A stretch of 64,000 bases of DNA from Eutreptiella sp. 'Long Island Sound 2002' (lineage: Eukaryota > Euglenozoa > Euglenophyceae > Eutreptiales > Eutreptiaceae), in NCBI GenBank assembly GCA_964036045.1, contig OZ038379.1, positions 107,648,025-107,712,024 on the forward strand. The letters run 5' to 3'. A program made the position numbers and the translations under genes. Below are positions 1 through 10,084 of this stretch, piece after piece; the stretch's first letter is position 1, and every line of letters starts with the position of its first letter. Below the pieces are notes generated by a model, which was given only the letters and a program-made list of their open reading frames with translations, did no database searches and was not told the DNA's origin.

Positions 1-285
1 TGGGGACCTTTGGGGGTCTATGGGGACCTATGGGGGCCTATGGGCACCTTTGGAGGCCTATGGGGGCCTATGGGGACCTATGGGGACCTATGGGGGCCGA
101 TGGGGACTCATTGGCATCTAGGGGGACCTTTGGGGACCTATGGGCACCTCTGGGGACCCATGGGCACCTTTGGGGGCCTATGGGGGCCTATGGGGGCCTA
201 TGGGGACCTTTTGGCACCTTTGGGGACCCATGGGCACCTTTGGGGGCCCATGGGGGCCTATGCGGGCCTACGAGCACCTTTTTGT
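1..285. repeat. 10-bp G-rich minisatellite, truncated array
   Basis: Tandem copies of a unit close to GGGGACCTAT, with variants such as GGGGGCCTAT and GGGCACCTTT. Because 10 is not a multiple of 3, all three forward frames stay open and read the same 10-residue peptide repeat (W-G-P-M-G-T-Y-G-D-L). The open frames are therefore a by-product of the repeat, not evidence of a gene. The same unit builds the larger array at 22.86-24.48 kb. The array runs off the left edge of the window. Confidence 0.95.
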
Positions 286-655
286 TTGCCACTTTCCTCG
301 CTCACACATTTTCCCCATTTTCCCATATTGGTGTTCAAAGTCTTTTTTACTTTTGTTCCGCCATGTTTCTGAATGTCCAAGGTGGTCCCCCAATGATTTC
401 CCAATTGTGTCCTCCCTTTTTGTTTTTTTCATTTGGGGGGGGGGGTTGATTTAGATTTAGGCATAGTTTCTCCCAATTTCCTCTTGGCATTAGACCCCTA
501 GACCCACCTCCAGTAGATAAGAATATCAGACATCTTCTTGGACAGACCGCACACACAACATCCCTTATCAGACATCAGACATCAGACTTTATACACAATC
601 CTGATGGGCAACTACGCTATGCTGGCCCCACGGGGGGGTGGCCGGGCCCGGTCCT
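286..655 (+). repeat. Dispersed tail repeat, copy A
   Basis: A T-rich then CA-rich segment that recurs at 28.13-28.68 kb and, in part, at 24.48-24.66 kb and near 9.38 kb. Shared landmarks, in order, are ACATTTTCCCCATTT, GTTTCTGA..TCCAAGGTGGT, a G-run followed by TTGATTTAG, GACCCACCTCC and CATCAGACATCAGACTTTAT. It directly follows the 10-bp array, as copy C does at 24.48 kb. No coding potential is recognised. It is probably the end of a non-autonomous or otherwise unidentified mobile element. Confidence 0.8.
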
Positions 656-916
656 TGTATGCGACCCCCCCCCCAGCCCGCCCCCCCCCCTTCCCTCCCC
701 TCCCCCGGGTTTTGAAAGATAGTGGTGCCGGGTCGGCCACCAACAAGTGTCTCTAGAGAAAACTGTCTGGCGCCGAAGGCGCCAAATTTATTTTCATACT
801 ATGTGTTTATACTCAAAATACTCAAAATTTTGTAGAGAAATCATATTTGTGTTAAAACAACAAGAAAAATTTTGACCTGAAGGAGGGCTACAGGAGGGCT
901 GCAGGCGCTAACAGCA
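656..916. other. Intergenic, C-rich then AT-rich
   Basis: Poly-C tracts are followed by a short AT-rich stretch. A 12-bp palindrome, GGCGCCGAAGGCGCC in outline, lies near 768-782. The string GTTTTGAAAGATAGT near 709 reappears in near-identical context near 1172, so the two copies flank the telomere-like and C-rich block. No gene is seen. Confidence 0.6.
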
Positions 917-1014
917 ACAACAACCCTAGCCCTAACCCTAACCCTAGCCCTGGCCCTAACCCTAACCCCAACCCTAGGGCTAACCTTAACCCTAACCTTA
1001 ACCCTAACCCTAAA
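917..1014. repeat. Degenerate interstitial telomere-like CCCTAA tract
   Basis: About 16 units of CCCTAA, with CCCTAG and CCTTAA variants, read on the plus strand. The tract is imperfect and internal, so it is an interstitial telomeric repeat, not a chromosome end. The dominant unit corresponds to TTAGGG. Confidence 0.85.
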
Positions 1015-1170
1015 CCCCCCCGCGCTCACCCCTTGGTGGACACCCCCATGACCCCCACCCAGACCCCCCCCCAACCCCCGGCAGGCACACCCCCCCCCCG
1101 ACCCCCGGGAGGAACACCCCCCCCCGACCCCTGGCTGCACCCCCCCAACTGCCCCCCCCCCCCCCCCGAG
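1015..1170. repeat. C-rich imperfect tandem, about 25-30 bp units
   Basis: Repeated blocks of the form CCCCCGACCCC(C/T)GG followed by (C/A)GG(A/C)ACACC give a G-rich complementary strand. The long ORFs predicted here on the minus strand are glycine-rich products of the repeat and are not accepted as genes. Confidence 0.6.
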
Positions 1171-1184
1171 TTTTGAAAGATAGT

Positions 1185-2741
1185 TGGGGGGTGGCTCGCA
1201 TCAGGACCGGTTGTGGTCACCCCCCCGTGGCTGGCCCCTGGCGGGAAGTCAGTCCACAAGGCCCCCCAGAGGTGCTCTAAGAGGCTCCACAGCCTCTACG
1301 ACAGCGCAAGGGCATGGAGCACCACTCCACTGGCCCCAAGACCACCCCATAGGTGAGTCACCGTGCATTGCATGTATGGTGAGCCCAACAAGGGTTCTCA
1401 CACCATTGCGTGAAAATTAACGACCTTCCTTTGCCCCCCTTACAGTGGTGGACACTGCATGTCTAACACTAGCAGCCAGTGATGGAGAGATGGCAAGTTG
1501 CTTGGAGGACTCCCCTGTACCACTTGCATCCCCTGTACCACTTGCACAACGGCTTAAGGAGCCAGTTGCTGTGGACTATAGTCCTTGCAGCACAGGCACT
1601 GTGGCAACGGTGAGGGCATGTAGTCAGTGTAGTAGTGATTCTGTCACTGCACAAGTTGAGACCCCAACTTGCTTGGAACAGAGCCCCATGCGAAGAAAGC
1701 GTCCGGGGTTCCACCTCCGCGTAATGCAGGGGCAACCCTTCCCCGAAAATGTGCCAAGACAGAACCAGGCACAAAGATAGGCCCTGTGGATTGTGATGCT
1801 CCATTGGACACTGTGCAACGGAGGCCCATCAAGGGGAATCAAAACCGGGACCTACCAACCATGAGGTCTTTGAAGTTACGCCTTTTACCAGACTAGTTTG
1901 TTGTAGGAGCATGTTTCTTCTATTTTGTGGCCCAAAGCACGCATGCAATTGGTAGTGACGGCCCCTTGGCAGACCCATCGCTCCGGGCAAAAGCCATTGC
2001 CGTGTATCATGAAATGTGTGGCCTTTCAGTTGAGGAGTCTGCACTAACAGTGAATAGGGATCTTGAGAGGGGGGCATGGGGCGCCCGGCCCCAAAGCGGT
2101 CTACCCGAGCACTTTGCCAGTTTGGCAAAGCATGTGAGTGGTAGTGTGGTGCTGTTGCGAACAACGCTGTGGCATCATCATTTGGGATGGACAGTACGTT
2201 AACATCAGCTACTGTCGGGATGCCTGAACGTGAGGCTCCACTGTGTGTCCATTGGTGTGTATGGAGGATCATTGCCAAAGGGTGACATTCGTGGTTATTG
2301 CTGAGGCGGCACGTGATGGTTATGGGAGTGGTGGCCATTTCCGGGGAACAGTCTTCGATCACTCACTGCGAGTAGCCCTCTTTTGCGCATTGCAGGCGAT
2401 GGTGAGCATGTTGCCATACATGACAGGGCCAATTGGGTGGTTTAGAGTGCAGCATTTGCAGCCACGGGTTGTTGGTATGAAGGGCCACAACAATGCAACA
2501 CACTTCCGTCACACTCGTCTAGTGCAACAAACACGGAACTACAAGCCACTGGTGACCTTGGTGAACCAAATTGCGAAGTAGTTGTTGCCGAAACGTTTCA
2601 CATGGACTACCATGCAACTGTCTTGCAATTTGCTTACAAAACCGTATCAACACTTGCATGACTCATCCCCTTGGTAGGCCGTGCTCTCCACAGGACAACA
2701 CACACGGGGGGACATATGGGTGGAGGTAGGCGGTTTGTGTA
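1185..2741. other. Unassigned region upstream of the USP-like relic
   Basis: Base composition here is mixed and less repetitive than on either side. Several forward ORFs of 60-110 codons occur (for example 1445-1780 and 2243-2581). None carries a motif I recognise, and they lie in different frames. The block may hold 5' exons or decayed 5' sequence of the protease-like gene that follows, but no splice sites convinced me. Confidence 0.4.
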
Positions 2742-3910
2742 GTGGTCAAGGTGGACGGAGATGCAGTATGTAGTGCTTGGATGGTGTTACGCGGAACGGT
2801 GCAACATATGATGTATCACAGCAACCAGTTGTGGTACGTACAGCTGCATTGCATGCCACTTGTTCACGGCATGGGCAGAGGCGGCTGGTGGTGTCATACT
2901 CTCGTGGTGACTAGCAGACACTCCCACCATGGGCTTGTGCATTCCTCCACGAGGTTGCATTCCGCTTATGTGCAGGTGCATAGTGGGGCACTTGGAGGAG
3001 CACCGCGGCGGCCATGGGGCATGGAGAATCCATTAGGCTACAACCAGTGTTGGCTTGGTACAACACTACAATGCCTGCTGGTGGCGTCTGGTGGACATGG
3101 AGCACAACACCCACAATGCCTTGATGATGGGGGTGTATGGGGGACATTGTGGCAGGATGTTGTTGCAAATTTGGGAAGGCGTGTGTACAATCCACAGGCC
3201 ATTGCTGAGCGGTTGGCCGTGGAGGGTTGCATGTGTGTGACAATGTGCCAGTGCAGTGGGCATTGCAAGTGCAAAGCCCCTACACCCAAATTCTAGTGGA
3301 AGCAGCAAGCAGAGATGCCTGAATATGGGAAGTACATGGTGAACAAGCTGACGGCCGCTGGGGCAGTGGATTTATCATGTTGCCTATCTTATAAGCAGTT
3401 ATGGCAACGGTGTGGGGAGTGTGATGTGAAGGTTCTACGGGAGGGGGCGAGACGGGCATGACTGCACAAGTAATGCATGTGACGAATCACGGGCACAATG
3501 TGCAAAAACGCGGCAAGGAGGGAATGAGGGGTCGAACTGTTGGCCTCGCCAATAACCCCCCCCCCCCTTGTGCATATGGGGGTGATCTGCGAGAAGGACC
3601 ACTGGTGACATCCCTTGTGTTCAACGAAGTCGTAGGGTTACATGTCCACAACCAACAAGAGTACAATTTGGTTGTGGACCATCACTTTGTGGATATTTTG
3701 GGATGGCAATGGTCTTTGCATGCCATGGTGCTACACATTGGAGCAACCAAGAATGAGGGTCACTTTGTGGTGTATGTTGTTTTTGAGGACGAGTGGTGGC
3801 TGTGTCATGATACCACAGTGAGCTTGTGCCCCACTCCGCGAAAAGCAACATTCCTGTTGTACAAACGCAAGCCAACCAATATGACATGTCACAGTGTGCC
3901 TCCCAACTAA
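2742..3910 (+). pseudogene. Ubiquitin-specific-protease-like (peptidase C19) relic
   Basis: Two forward segments in different frames carry the two halves of a USP-type cysteine protease, an enzyme class that removes ubiquitin from proteins. The first (2742-3296) contains a Cys box, NQCWLGTTLQCLL, with the candidate nucleophile Cys codon at 3048-3050. The second (3458-3910) contains a His box, HIGATKNEGHFVVYV (His codon 3761-3763), then WWLCHDTTV with an Asp where the family has its Asp/Asn residue, and a closing FLLYKRKP that fits the final strand. The frame of the first part meets a TAG at 3294-3296 and a TGA near 3462, so the gene is broken or holds unrecognised introns. The motif order and spacing are what identify it. 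An element-borne cysteine protease is possible given the surroundings. Confidence 0.55.
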
Positions 3911-3919
3911 CAAGGGCTT

Positions 3920-4266
3920 CACCCTTGGTACACGCTAGAAGACCCAATCTTGTTCTAGCCGAGACGCCGCTAGCGCGACTAGAACGAAAAAAAGAGGGGG
4001 ATACCCCCCCCCCGGGGGGGGATTTGACATGTCTAACCTGGATCCCCCTATGCGTACTCGGGGCCCATCGTTTTTTTTTCACAATTTCATTGTTTTCATC
4101 TGATTTTGGAGTCCAAAAAATTTTCGTTCTAGCCGCGTTCCAGCGACCTTCTAGCGAGCACCGCTGAGCGTCGCTAGAACGCCGCTAGAACGGTTCGCTA
4201 GAACGCCGCTAGAACAATTTATATCAATGCTCCGCCACTCCTCACAGAGAAGCTGCCCCGCCTACC
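3920..4266 (-). other. Candidate intron or spacer with CTAGAACG repeats
   Basis: Read on the minus strand, a plausible donor (CATG|GTAGGC) at about 4266 is followed by several copies of GTTCTAGCGGCGTTCTAGCG-like sequence and the complementary CTAGAACG form. The same motif fills three better-supported introns of the minus-strand genes to the right. The acceptor was not located, so the left boundary is approximate. Confidence 0.35.
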
Positions 4267-5464
4267 ATGGCCCGCGGTGGCCAATCACAGGGTCCCGATG
4301 CTGGACCCGACTCACGGAGCGCCGGGTCCCCCCCCCCCCCCGGTTAGCCCGGTTAGCCCCCCACCGCACCCCATAGGTCACTTGGAAGGTTACTTGGCGG
4401 GCCGGCGCCGTGTCACTTGGTGGTGGGTTAGCCCGATTAGCCCGGTTAGCCCGATTAGCCCCCATGCCCCCCCAGGCCCCCATTCGCGAGTGGCGACACG
4501 CAGGTTACCCCTGCGGCGTGGTGGGGGGTTGCCGCGGCTCATCCTTGCTCCCGGCACCCCCCTTCTCGCCCCCCGTGTCCCCTTCCTTCTTACCCCCCTT
4601 GTCACCCCGCACCTCACCCCCCTTGTCACCCCCCTCCCCCTTGTCACCACCCCGGTCCCCCTCGTTATCCCCGTCATCCCCATCGTCCCTGTCGTCCCCC
4701 TCCCCCAAGACCTCCCGGAGGTGGGCCTCCGCCTCCTCCCGGGTGAGGAAGAGGAGCTCCCCTGCCACCCGGAAGGTGCCCCCCTCTTGCTCTCTTCCTC
4801 TTCCTCCCCTTCTCCCCGTTCTCCCCCCCCTCCCCATTGGACCCCTGCGACAACACCCACCACTCCCCCGGGTCCAACTCCTCATCCCAATCCCCCAACA
4901 CCGTCCCTTGGCTGACGGTGCCCCATTGCCCCCCTCCTCCCGAGGGACATACCGGGTGTCCCCCACACCCAGCACATTCCCATAGTGGTCCCGGCCCCTA
5001 TCTTGCAAGGGGGGAGCTTGGGGTTTGGGGGGGGGTGGCCTTGCCCTTGCCCTTGCCCTTGGGCTTGGCCTTGACCTTGGGCTTGCTGTGCTGGGCTTGG
5101 GGGGGGGTGTCTTCATCGCTACTCTTGAAGCAGGGTTTTTTCTTGGGGGCCTTGGGGGGGTTTTGGGGGCCTTGGGGGGGCTGTCCTCCTCCGCTGCTGG
5201 TGCTGCTGCTGCCGCTTCTGGTGCTGGTCTCCCCCGCCCGTCCCTGCACCCTCACCCAACCCTTGCGCTTTGGGTCCACGCCCCCCTCACTCCTGCCCGC
5301 CTCCCACCTACCCAAACCGTCCGCACCGAGAGGGCCAAATAGGGGTACGTCCCCATCATCCGGCGCAACTCGGTGACCCCCACGAGGCGCGTCCGGCGTC
5401 CGCCATCGCGCCACTCCACGCGCACCCCGCGGGGGTCGGCTCCACACGTCTGCGCGCTGACAAG

Positions 5465-5619
5465 CTAAGAACAGAAACATAATGCAGGTGCGTTCTAGCG
5501 GCGATCTGGGGAACTGCTCTAGCGGCGTTCTAGTTGCGCTTTAGCGGCGGCGGCACGGCGGTGGCTAGATCAACGCTAGAACGGTTGGCTAGATCAACGA
5601 TAGAACGCAGTCAACATAC
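5465..5619 (-). other. Introner-like intron, 155 nt
   Basis: The minus-strand donor is GCAGG|GTATGTTG and the acceptor is TTTCTGTTCTTAG, which has a good pyrimidine tract. An alternative acceptor, CTTGTCAG, lies 8 nt downstream. The interior carries GCGTTCTA near the donor and CTAGAACGC near the acceptor. It shares the 19-mer CGTTCTAGCGTTGATCTAG with the intron at 6963-7105. Confidence 0.55.
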
Positions 5620-6962
5620 CCTGCCTTGGCGGTCGCGGGGGACATGGCCCCCAGGGCCTTGCCAAAGGCCTCCCGGGGGTTGGGGGGGTGCGGCTGCGGG
5701 GGGGCCCCAATTGCGGGGGTTGCGGCGGGCTTGGGCTTGGCCTTGGGCTGGGAGGCGATGCCGTGCACCGTCCCGGCATACGCCCCCCGGTTCGCCGCCT
5801 CCGGGTCGAACCCCCCCATGTCCGTCAGCGCCGACGAGGTCGGCGTCCACGTCCAGTCCCTCGCCCCATACTCCATCCCCCCCAAGCCCAGCCCCTGCCA
5901 GCAGTTGGCGATGAAGCACCAGTGGGTGCCCCCCCCCCCCTTTTTCCCCTCGGGGGTGAAGAGGTTGAGTTGCGCCAACTCAAACATCTTCACCCCCTTT
6001 TCCGGGGGGGGCGCGTCTCCCCCCATTTCTTCCCATGCAACGCCTGTTGCCACCCCCACCACCCTTTGACTACCCCCAGCCGCAGGGGCTTGTCCAGGTG
6101 AACCAGCCCCCCCCCTCGTCCACCCATACCCCCCCCCCCCCAACAGCCGGTGGTGCACACGCTGCAACAAAAACCGGAGAGTCCAAACCGGACTGTCCGG
6201 GCCGACGAGGAGGGGGGTGTCCACGTTGGGTGGGTGGGGGCCCGCCAGGAGAGCCGCGTCCCATGGCAGGTCCTGGATGGCCCCTGCATCCGTCGACCCC
6301 AACAACAACCTAAGCCCCTGGCTCAACCCCCCACCCCAACCGGCGTCTCCACCACCACCTTCGCCTGCACCTCCTCCTTCATTATCTCCTCCACCATCTA
6401 CTCCGCCTCCACCTCCACCTCCACCACCTCCTCCACCTCCTCCTCCTTCACCTTATCCACCGCCGCCGCCGAAACCGTCTCCATCCTCCGCACACTGCGG
6501 TCCAGCGCCTCGATCCCCTCCTCCTTCTCCACCACCTTGGCCTTCGCCTTGCGGAGCAAGTCCTCCGCCATGCGGATCCGCTCCTCGTCCCAAATCCCCG
6601 GCAGCTCCAGCAGCTTGGTCTCCCATTGGGAGACCTTGCTCTCCAGCCTAGCCTTTCCCGCCTTCTGAGCTGCGAAAAAGCCGAGAGCCCTCGCAGCTCC
6701 CTCCGCATTTCCTCCAACTCCCTGTCCTCCGGGGCCGCCTTGGCCGACTTCTTGGCGGACAACGGGTGAGGGGGTGGCGATGGTGGATGTCGGGCTTGGG
6801 GTTGGGGCTGTGGGCTTGGCCCCGGGCTTGGGGGGGGGGGGGGCTTGGCCGCGGCCTGGGGCTTAGCCTCGGCTTACTCGGCCTTCGACTCGGCCTGCTT
6901 GGCCTACGCCTGCTCGGCCTGCTCGTGCATCACCTGCGCCATAGCTCCGTTGTCTGTTGTCG

Positions 6963-7105
6963 CTAAAGAAAACGCAGGAGCGTTCTAGCGGCGTTCTAGC
7001 AACCATTCTAGCGGCGTTCTAGCGACGTTCTAGCGACCGATTGTGCTGCCTAGATCAACGCTAGAACGCTTCCCTAGATCAGCGCTAAAACGCGAAACAA
7101 AATAC
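6963..7105 (-). other. Introner-like intron, 143 nt
   Basis: The minus-strand donor is CAGCCAG|GTATTTTG, directly after a 13-codon first exon, and the acceptor is GTTTTCTTTAG. Inside are five copies of TTCTAGCG or CTAGAACG in both orientations, and the 19-mer CGTTCTAGCGTTGATCTAG shared with the intron at 5465-5619. Both introns end with CTAGAACGC(A/T)CCTGC before the pyrimidine tract. Confidence 0.55.
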
Positions 7106-7292
7106 CTGGCTGATCAGCTGTTCGATCAACTCCTTCGATGCCATTGTGAATATTCTGTTCGAGGGAAGCCTGCATGTGGCCCTAGCCCTTCCTTACCTCC
7201 ATGGCATCCCTGCCCGAGCCTGGCACTTGCGGCCGCGGCCCCCCGTGCACAACCCACGACACGTTAAAGTATGCAAACGGCCATGTCATTCA

Positions 7293-9100
7293 CTGTGCTT
7301 GCACATTGGCCTCCCTGTGGATGGCCGACCACTGACGACCCGACACCTCATCCACCCCCTCCACCCGACACCCCCCCCCCCCCGGGTTGCTGTGCTCGTT
7401 TTGGCCATGTTTCAAGAAGCGGTTGTTGCTTTCCGAATCGTCACCCGTGAACATAGCCAACCCAAATGGCTCAATGTTCTGCAACATGGTATCTACATCA
7501 TGCTCAAGGCTCAGTAGATACCATGATGCTGGACCGATAGTACAGTGCCGCCGGAAATCACGGGCCACGGCGGCACAGTTCAATGGGTTAGGGCCCTGAT
7601 ATGTACAATAGAGGGCGTGCAGCAGGTTTCACATGTTCGCGATGGCCTTGTACTTGGCTGTGCTCGGCCTAATTTCGAGGCACGTAGCAATATCCGGCCA
7701 TGCCTCAAAAAGATTGGCCGTCTCTTCCCCGTCCGGGGAAGCTGACCCATGAACGCTCCAACCTGCACGCCTCTCCGCCAGGAGAACTTGCAGGTCTTGA
7801 CGTAGCGCAGGGGTGACCAACCTAGCCTCCCGGTCGACAAACTCCCCCAACAAGCGCCCCATGGCCATTGTCAAGTGCAAAATGCACAAGAAGACCCAGG
7901 CACGTGGCAATTTCAAAATCCGCTGCGTATTGCAGCCAGCGGCTTGCAAAGAAGGCATCCCAAGGAGGAAGGCCGTGTAGCTGGCCTCATCACCCTCCAT
8001 GGTCCACGGGATAGCACTACCCTCCCATGTCTTCTTTTGGGCATTCCATATCCCCTTATTGAACATGGATCCCACTTGGGGGCACGTGGACACCTAGATC
8101 ACCCTTCGCGTCCCCGGTTGATCCCCCCCGAGGATCACCTTTGCCTTCTCCTTGGAGGCCCCCCATTGGACGACCCCCGTGTCGATGATGTCTTGAATCA
8201 CCTGAACACGAGACATGGGGGGTTGGTTAATTTCGTTCTAGTCTAGTGTAATCTAGCTTCTAGCGAGCAGTGTTCGAGGCTAACTACATGAAAACTAGAA
8301 CGAGTAAGAGGCACTAGGTGAGAGGCCTACCTGCCAATTGCTCTTCCACAACGTCCCAAGGGTGTTCATGGCCTTGTCATCGCAATTGGCCATGCTGAAC
8401 ACCCAAAGGCCCGCGGGGGAGCGGGCCAAGCGGTCGAAATTGGGCAAGGAGATGGTGAGTTGGGTCCAACTGCCCCCGGCCACGGGGTAGGCACCCCCCC
8501 GAACGATGAACGTCAATGGGAAGTTGCCGTTGATTGACCGCACCAAGCCCGGCCGGGAGAGGATGTATGTGTCCCATGAGGCGAAGGGCCATGAGATCTC
8601 GGTGGCCTTGGGCAACACCGTGGCAACGGGCTCATCCAATTGCACAAGGGCGACCAACTCCTTCCAACGGGCTTGGAAATCCCGCTCGGTACAAATTGGA
8701 CGGGAGTAGGGGCCACCGGGGACGGTGCAGTGGTACTCCAACTTACGGAGCTTGCAGAGCTCCAAGAGGGTCCTCCATGAGGACTTGGGGGCCCTCATGT
8801 TGAGCACTAGTTCACACATGGCGGTGGGGGGGAGAAGGGAGGCGGCGTATGCCTGAACGGTGGCCTTGCATGCCTCACCCGTTGTATGGATAGAAGTGGC
8901 TGAGTTCACATATTGGACGGCGTTGTTCAATTGCCGCCGTGCTACGGGGCATCATAGCGCCCACGTGGCCAAGTAATGGCGCACCCGCTCATCCTTGAGG
9001 TTTGAAGCCCCACTCAAGTCCCGTAGTGCCTTAGACAAGAGGGAAGTATCCTTCCCGGGTCGAGAGGCAGCAAGGGGGGAAGTGGCGGGGCGTTTCGTTG
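7293..9100 (-). pseudogene. Transposase-like protein, copy 1 (with intron, stops)
   Basis: One minus-strand frame can be followed from about 9100 to 7293 once a 129-nt intron is removed. It is homologous along most of its length to copy 2 at 62.2-63.4 kb. Paired blocks are FIVRGGAYPVAGGSW with LIVRGDGFPCGARSW, VILGGDQPG with VIIGGDSPW, LCILHLTMAMGRLL with MCVLHLVIRCREYL, and SPDGEETANLF with FPDGEETWHLF. The C-terminal part adds SESNNRFLKHGQN. Conserved Asp, Asp and Glu in that order fit an RNase H-fold (DDE) transposase, although I cannot name the family. In this copy the first Asp is Gly (GDG became GGA). In-frame stops occur at about 8939 (TGA), 8099 (TAG) and 7626 (TGA, where copy 2 has Gly). 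The copy is therefore dead. Confidence 0.6.
8202..8330 (-). other. Introner-like intron in transposase copy 1, 129 nt, phase 0
   Basis: The minus-strand donor is TTGGCAG|GTAGGCC and the acceptor is CGTGTTCAG. Splicing joins ..TLWKSNWQ to VIQDIIDTGV.. in frame. The homologous stretch of copy 2 reads TLKK..IQQIIDRGY with no intron. The interior has GTTCTAG near the donor and CTAGAAC near the acceptor, the same motif as the other introns nearby. Confidence 0.6.
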
Positions 9101-9746
9101 CAAAGAAATGTGTAATATCTAAGCGCGAGAGAAGGAACCATGGAACAATGAACTACGGACAATAGCAAGCATGCACGGCGCAATAATGAGGAAATCGGGA
9201 CATTTGGGTAGACATTATATTGGTCTAGTATTGATCTAGTCTAGGCTAGAACATCTAGGCTAGAGTGTTCTAGGCTAGATCAAGATTGGGTCTTCTAGCG
9301 TGTCCCAAGGGCAGCCCTTGGCAACAAAGTGGATGCCCAGCAGCTGTGTGTATAGCGACCTAGTCGGCTATTAGTCATCAGACATCAGACTTTTATGGAC
9401 CGCCATCACCCAAACCATCAACCCACCTCCCCCATCCCCCCTTGTGGTGTAGTACACCCCCCTCCAATGGAAGATGCCCCCCCCCTGTGGCCCTTCCCTA
9501 GTCCTTCCACCCCCCCCCCACTCATGAGTGCTTTCTTGCATCAGGAAGTATGGAAAATGATTCGGAAAATACACCCCGCTTGGTGTTGTGTGGTTGTGTG
9601 TAGGAAGCATGGAAACTGCACTCACTCACTACACTCTTCGAGGTATAAATTTTCGTTTTGTGGCCTGACCCCTAGCGTTGTAGGGCCATCAGACACCATT
9701 GCAAAGTAAACCAAAAGATTTGGCGCATTTATAAGCATATGTCCCT

Positions 9747-9749
<3 letters not shown>
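9101..9749. other. Non-coding, with a CTAG-rich cluster and a tail-repeat fragment
   Basis: A cluster of TCTAGGCTAGA and GTTCTAG motifs (about 9225-9300) resembles the intron repeats and may mark another intron or element end upstream of transposase copy 1. A short piece of the dispersed tail repeat (CATCAGACATCAGACTTTT) lies at about 9377-9396. No gene is recognised. Confidence 0.45.

Positions 9750-9786
<37 letters not shown>
9750..9786. repeat. (CA)n microsatellite
   Basis: A pure CA dinucleotide run of about 18 units, followed by a few CACAC-rich bases. Confidence 0.95.
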
Positions 9787-9787
<1 letters not shown>

Positions 9788-10084
9788 CACACCCACGCAC
9801 ACTTTGACATAGCATAGGCACTGTGGGGGTGCCCTTGCTTCAAGCCTTGGCTCGGGGGGGTGCCTCCCCTTTCTTTACATGGTTTTCACCGGGGAGGGGG
9901 AGAGTTGGGAGAATTGCGCGGGGGGGGGTTAGTCTCGGGTGCGCGAGGGTGTTCTTTTCTTTGTCTCACAGGTGTTTCTTTCCATGGAAAAACAATGACA
10001 ACCATAAAAATAATCATTTCACAACTTGCAGGTGTGCCACGCTATGGTGTGCAGTGTTGTGGTGTCCCCGTAGGTCCGAAGCCG
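9787..10084. other. Unassigned spacer before the satellite block
   Basis: G-rich tracts and ordinary sequence. Short forward ORFs run into the satellite and are not convincing. No gene is seen. Confidence 0.4.

Larger units (their letters stand above)
4268..7144 (-). pseudogene. Multi-exon gene with coiled coil, unknown function, frameshifted
   Basis: The minus-strand reading starts at an ATG at 7144 (M-A-S-K-E-L-I-E-Q-L-I-S-Q) and reaches a good donor after 13 codons. After the intron at 6963-7105 the frame soon meets stops. Coding character returns at 6762-6660 (SAKKSAKAAPEDRELEEMRR) and, one frame over, at 6660-6340 in a charged segment (LESKVSQWETKLLELPG, then a run rich in E and V) predicted to be a coiled coil. 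A third block, about 6326-5620, includes MFELAQLNLFTPEG and THWCFIANCWQGLG. After a second intron the remainder is rich in K, P and G, with REEAEAHLREVLGEGDD near 4.7 kb. I recognise no family. It may be an accessory gene of the same element as transposase copy 1, because both carry the same intron family. The frame changes suggest decay. Confidence 0.4.

Noticed and set aside
1829-2362. 177-codon minus-strand ORF
   Set aside because: It has no motif or coding-like composition and runs opposite to several forward frames. Likely chance.
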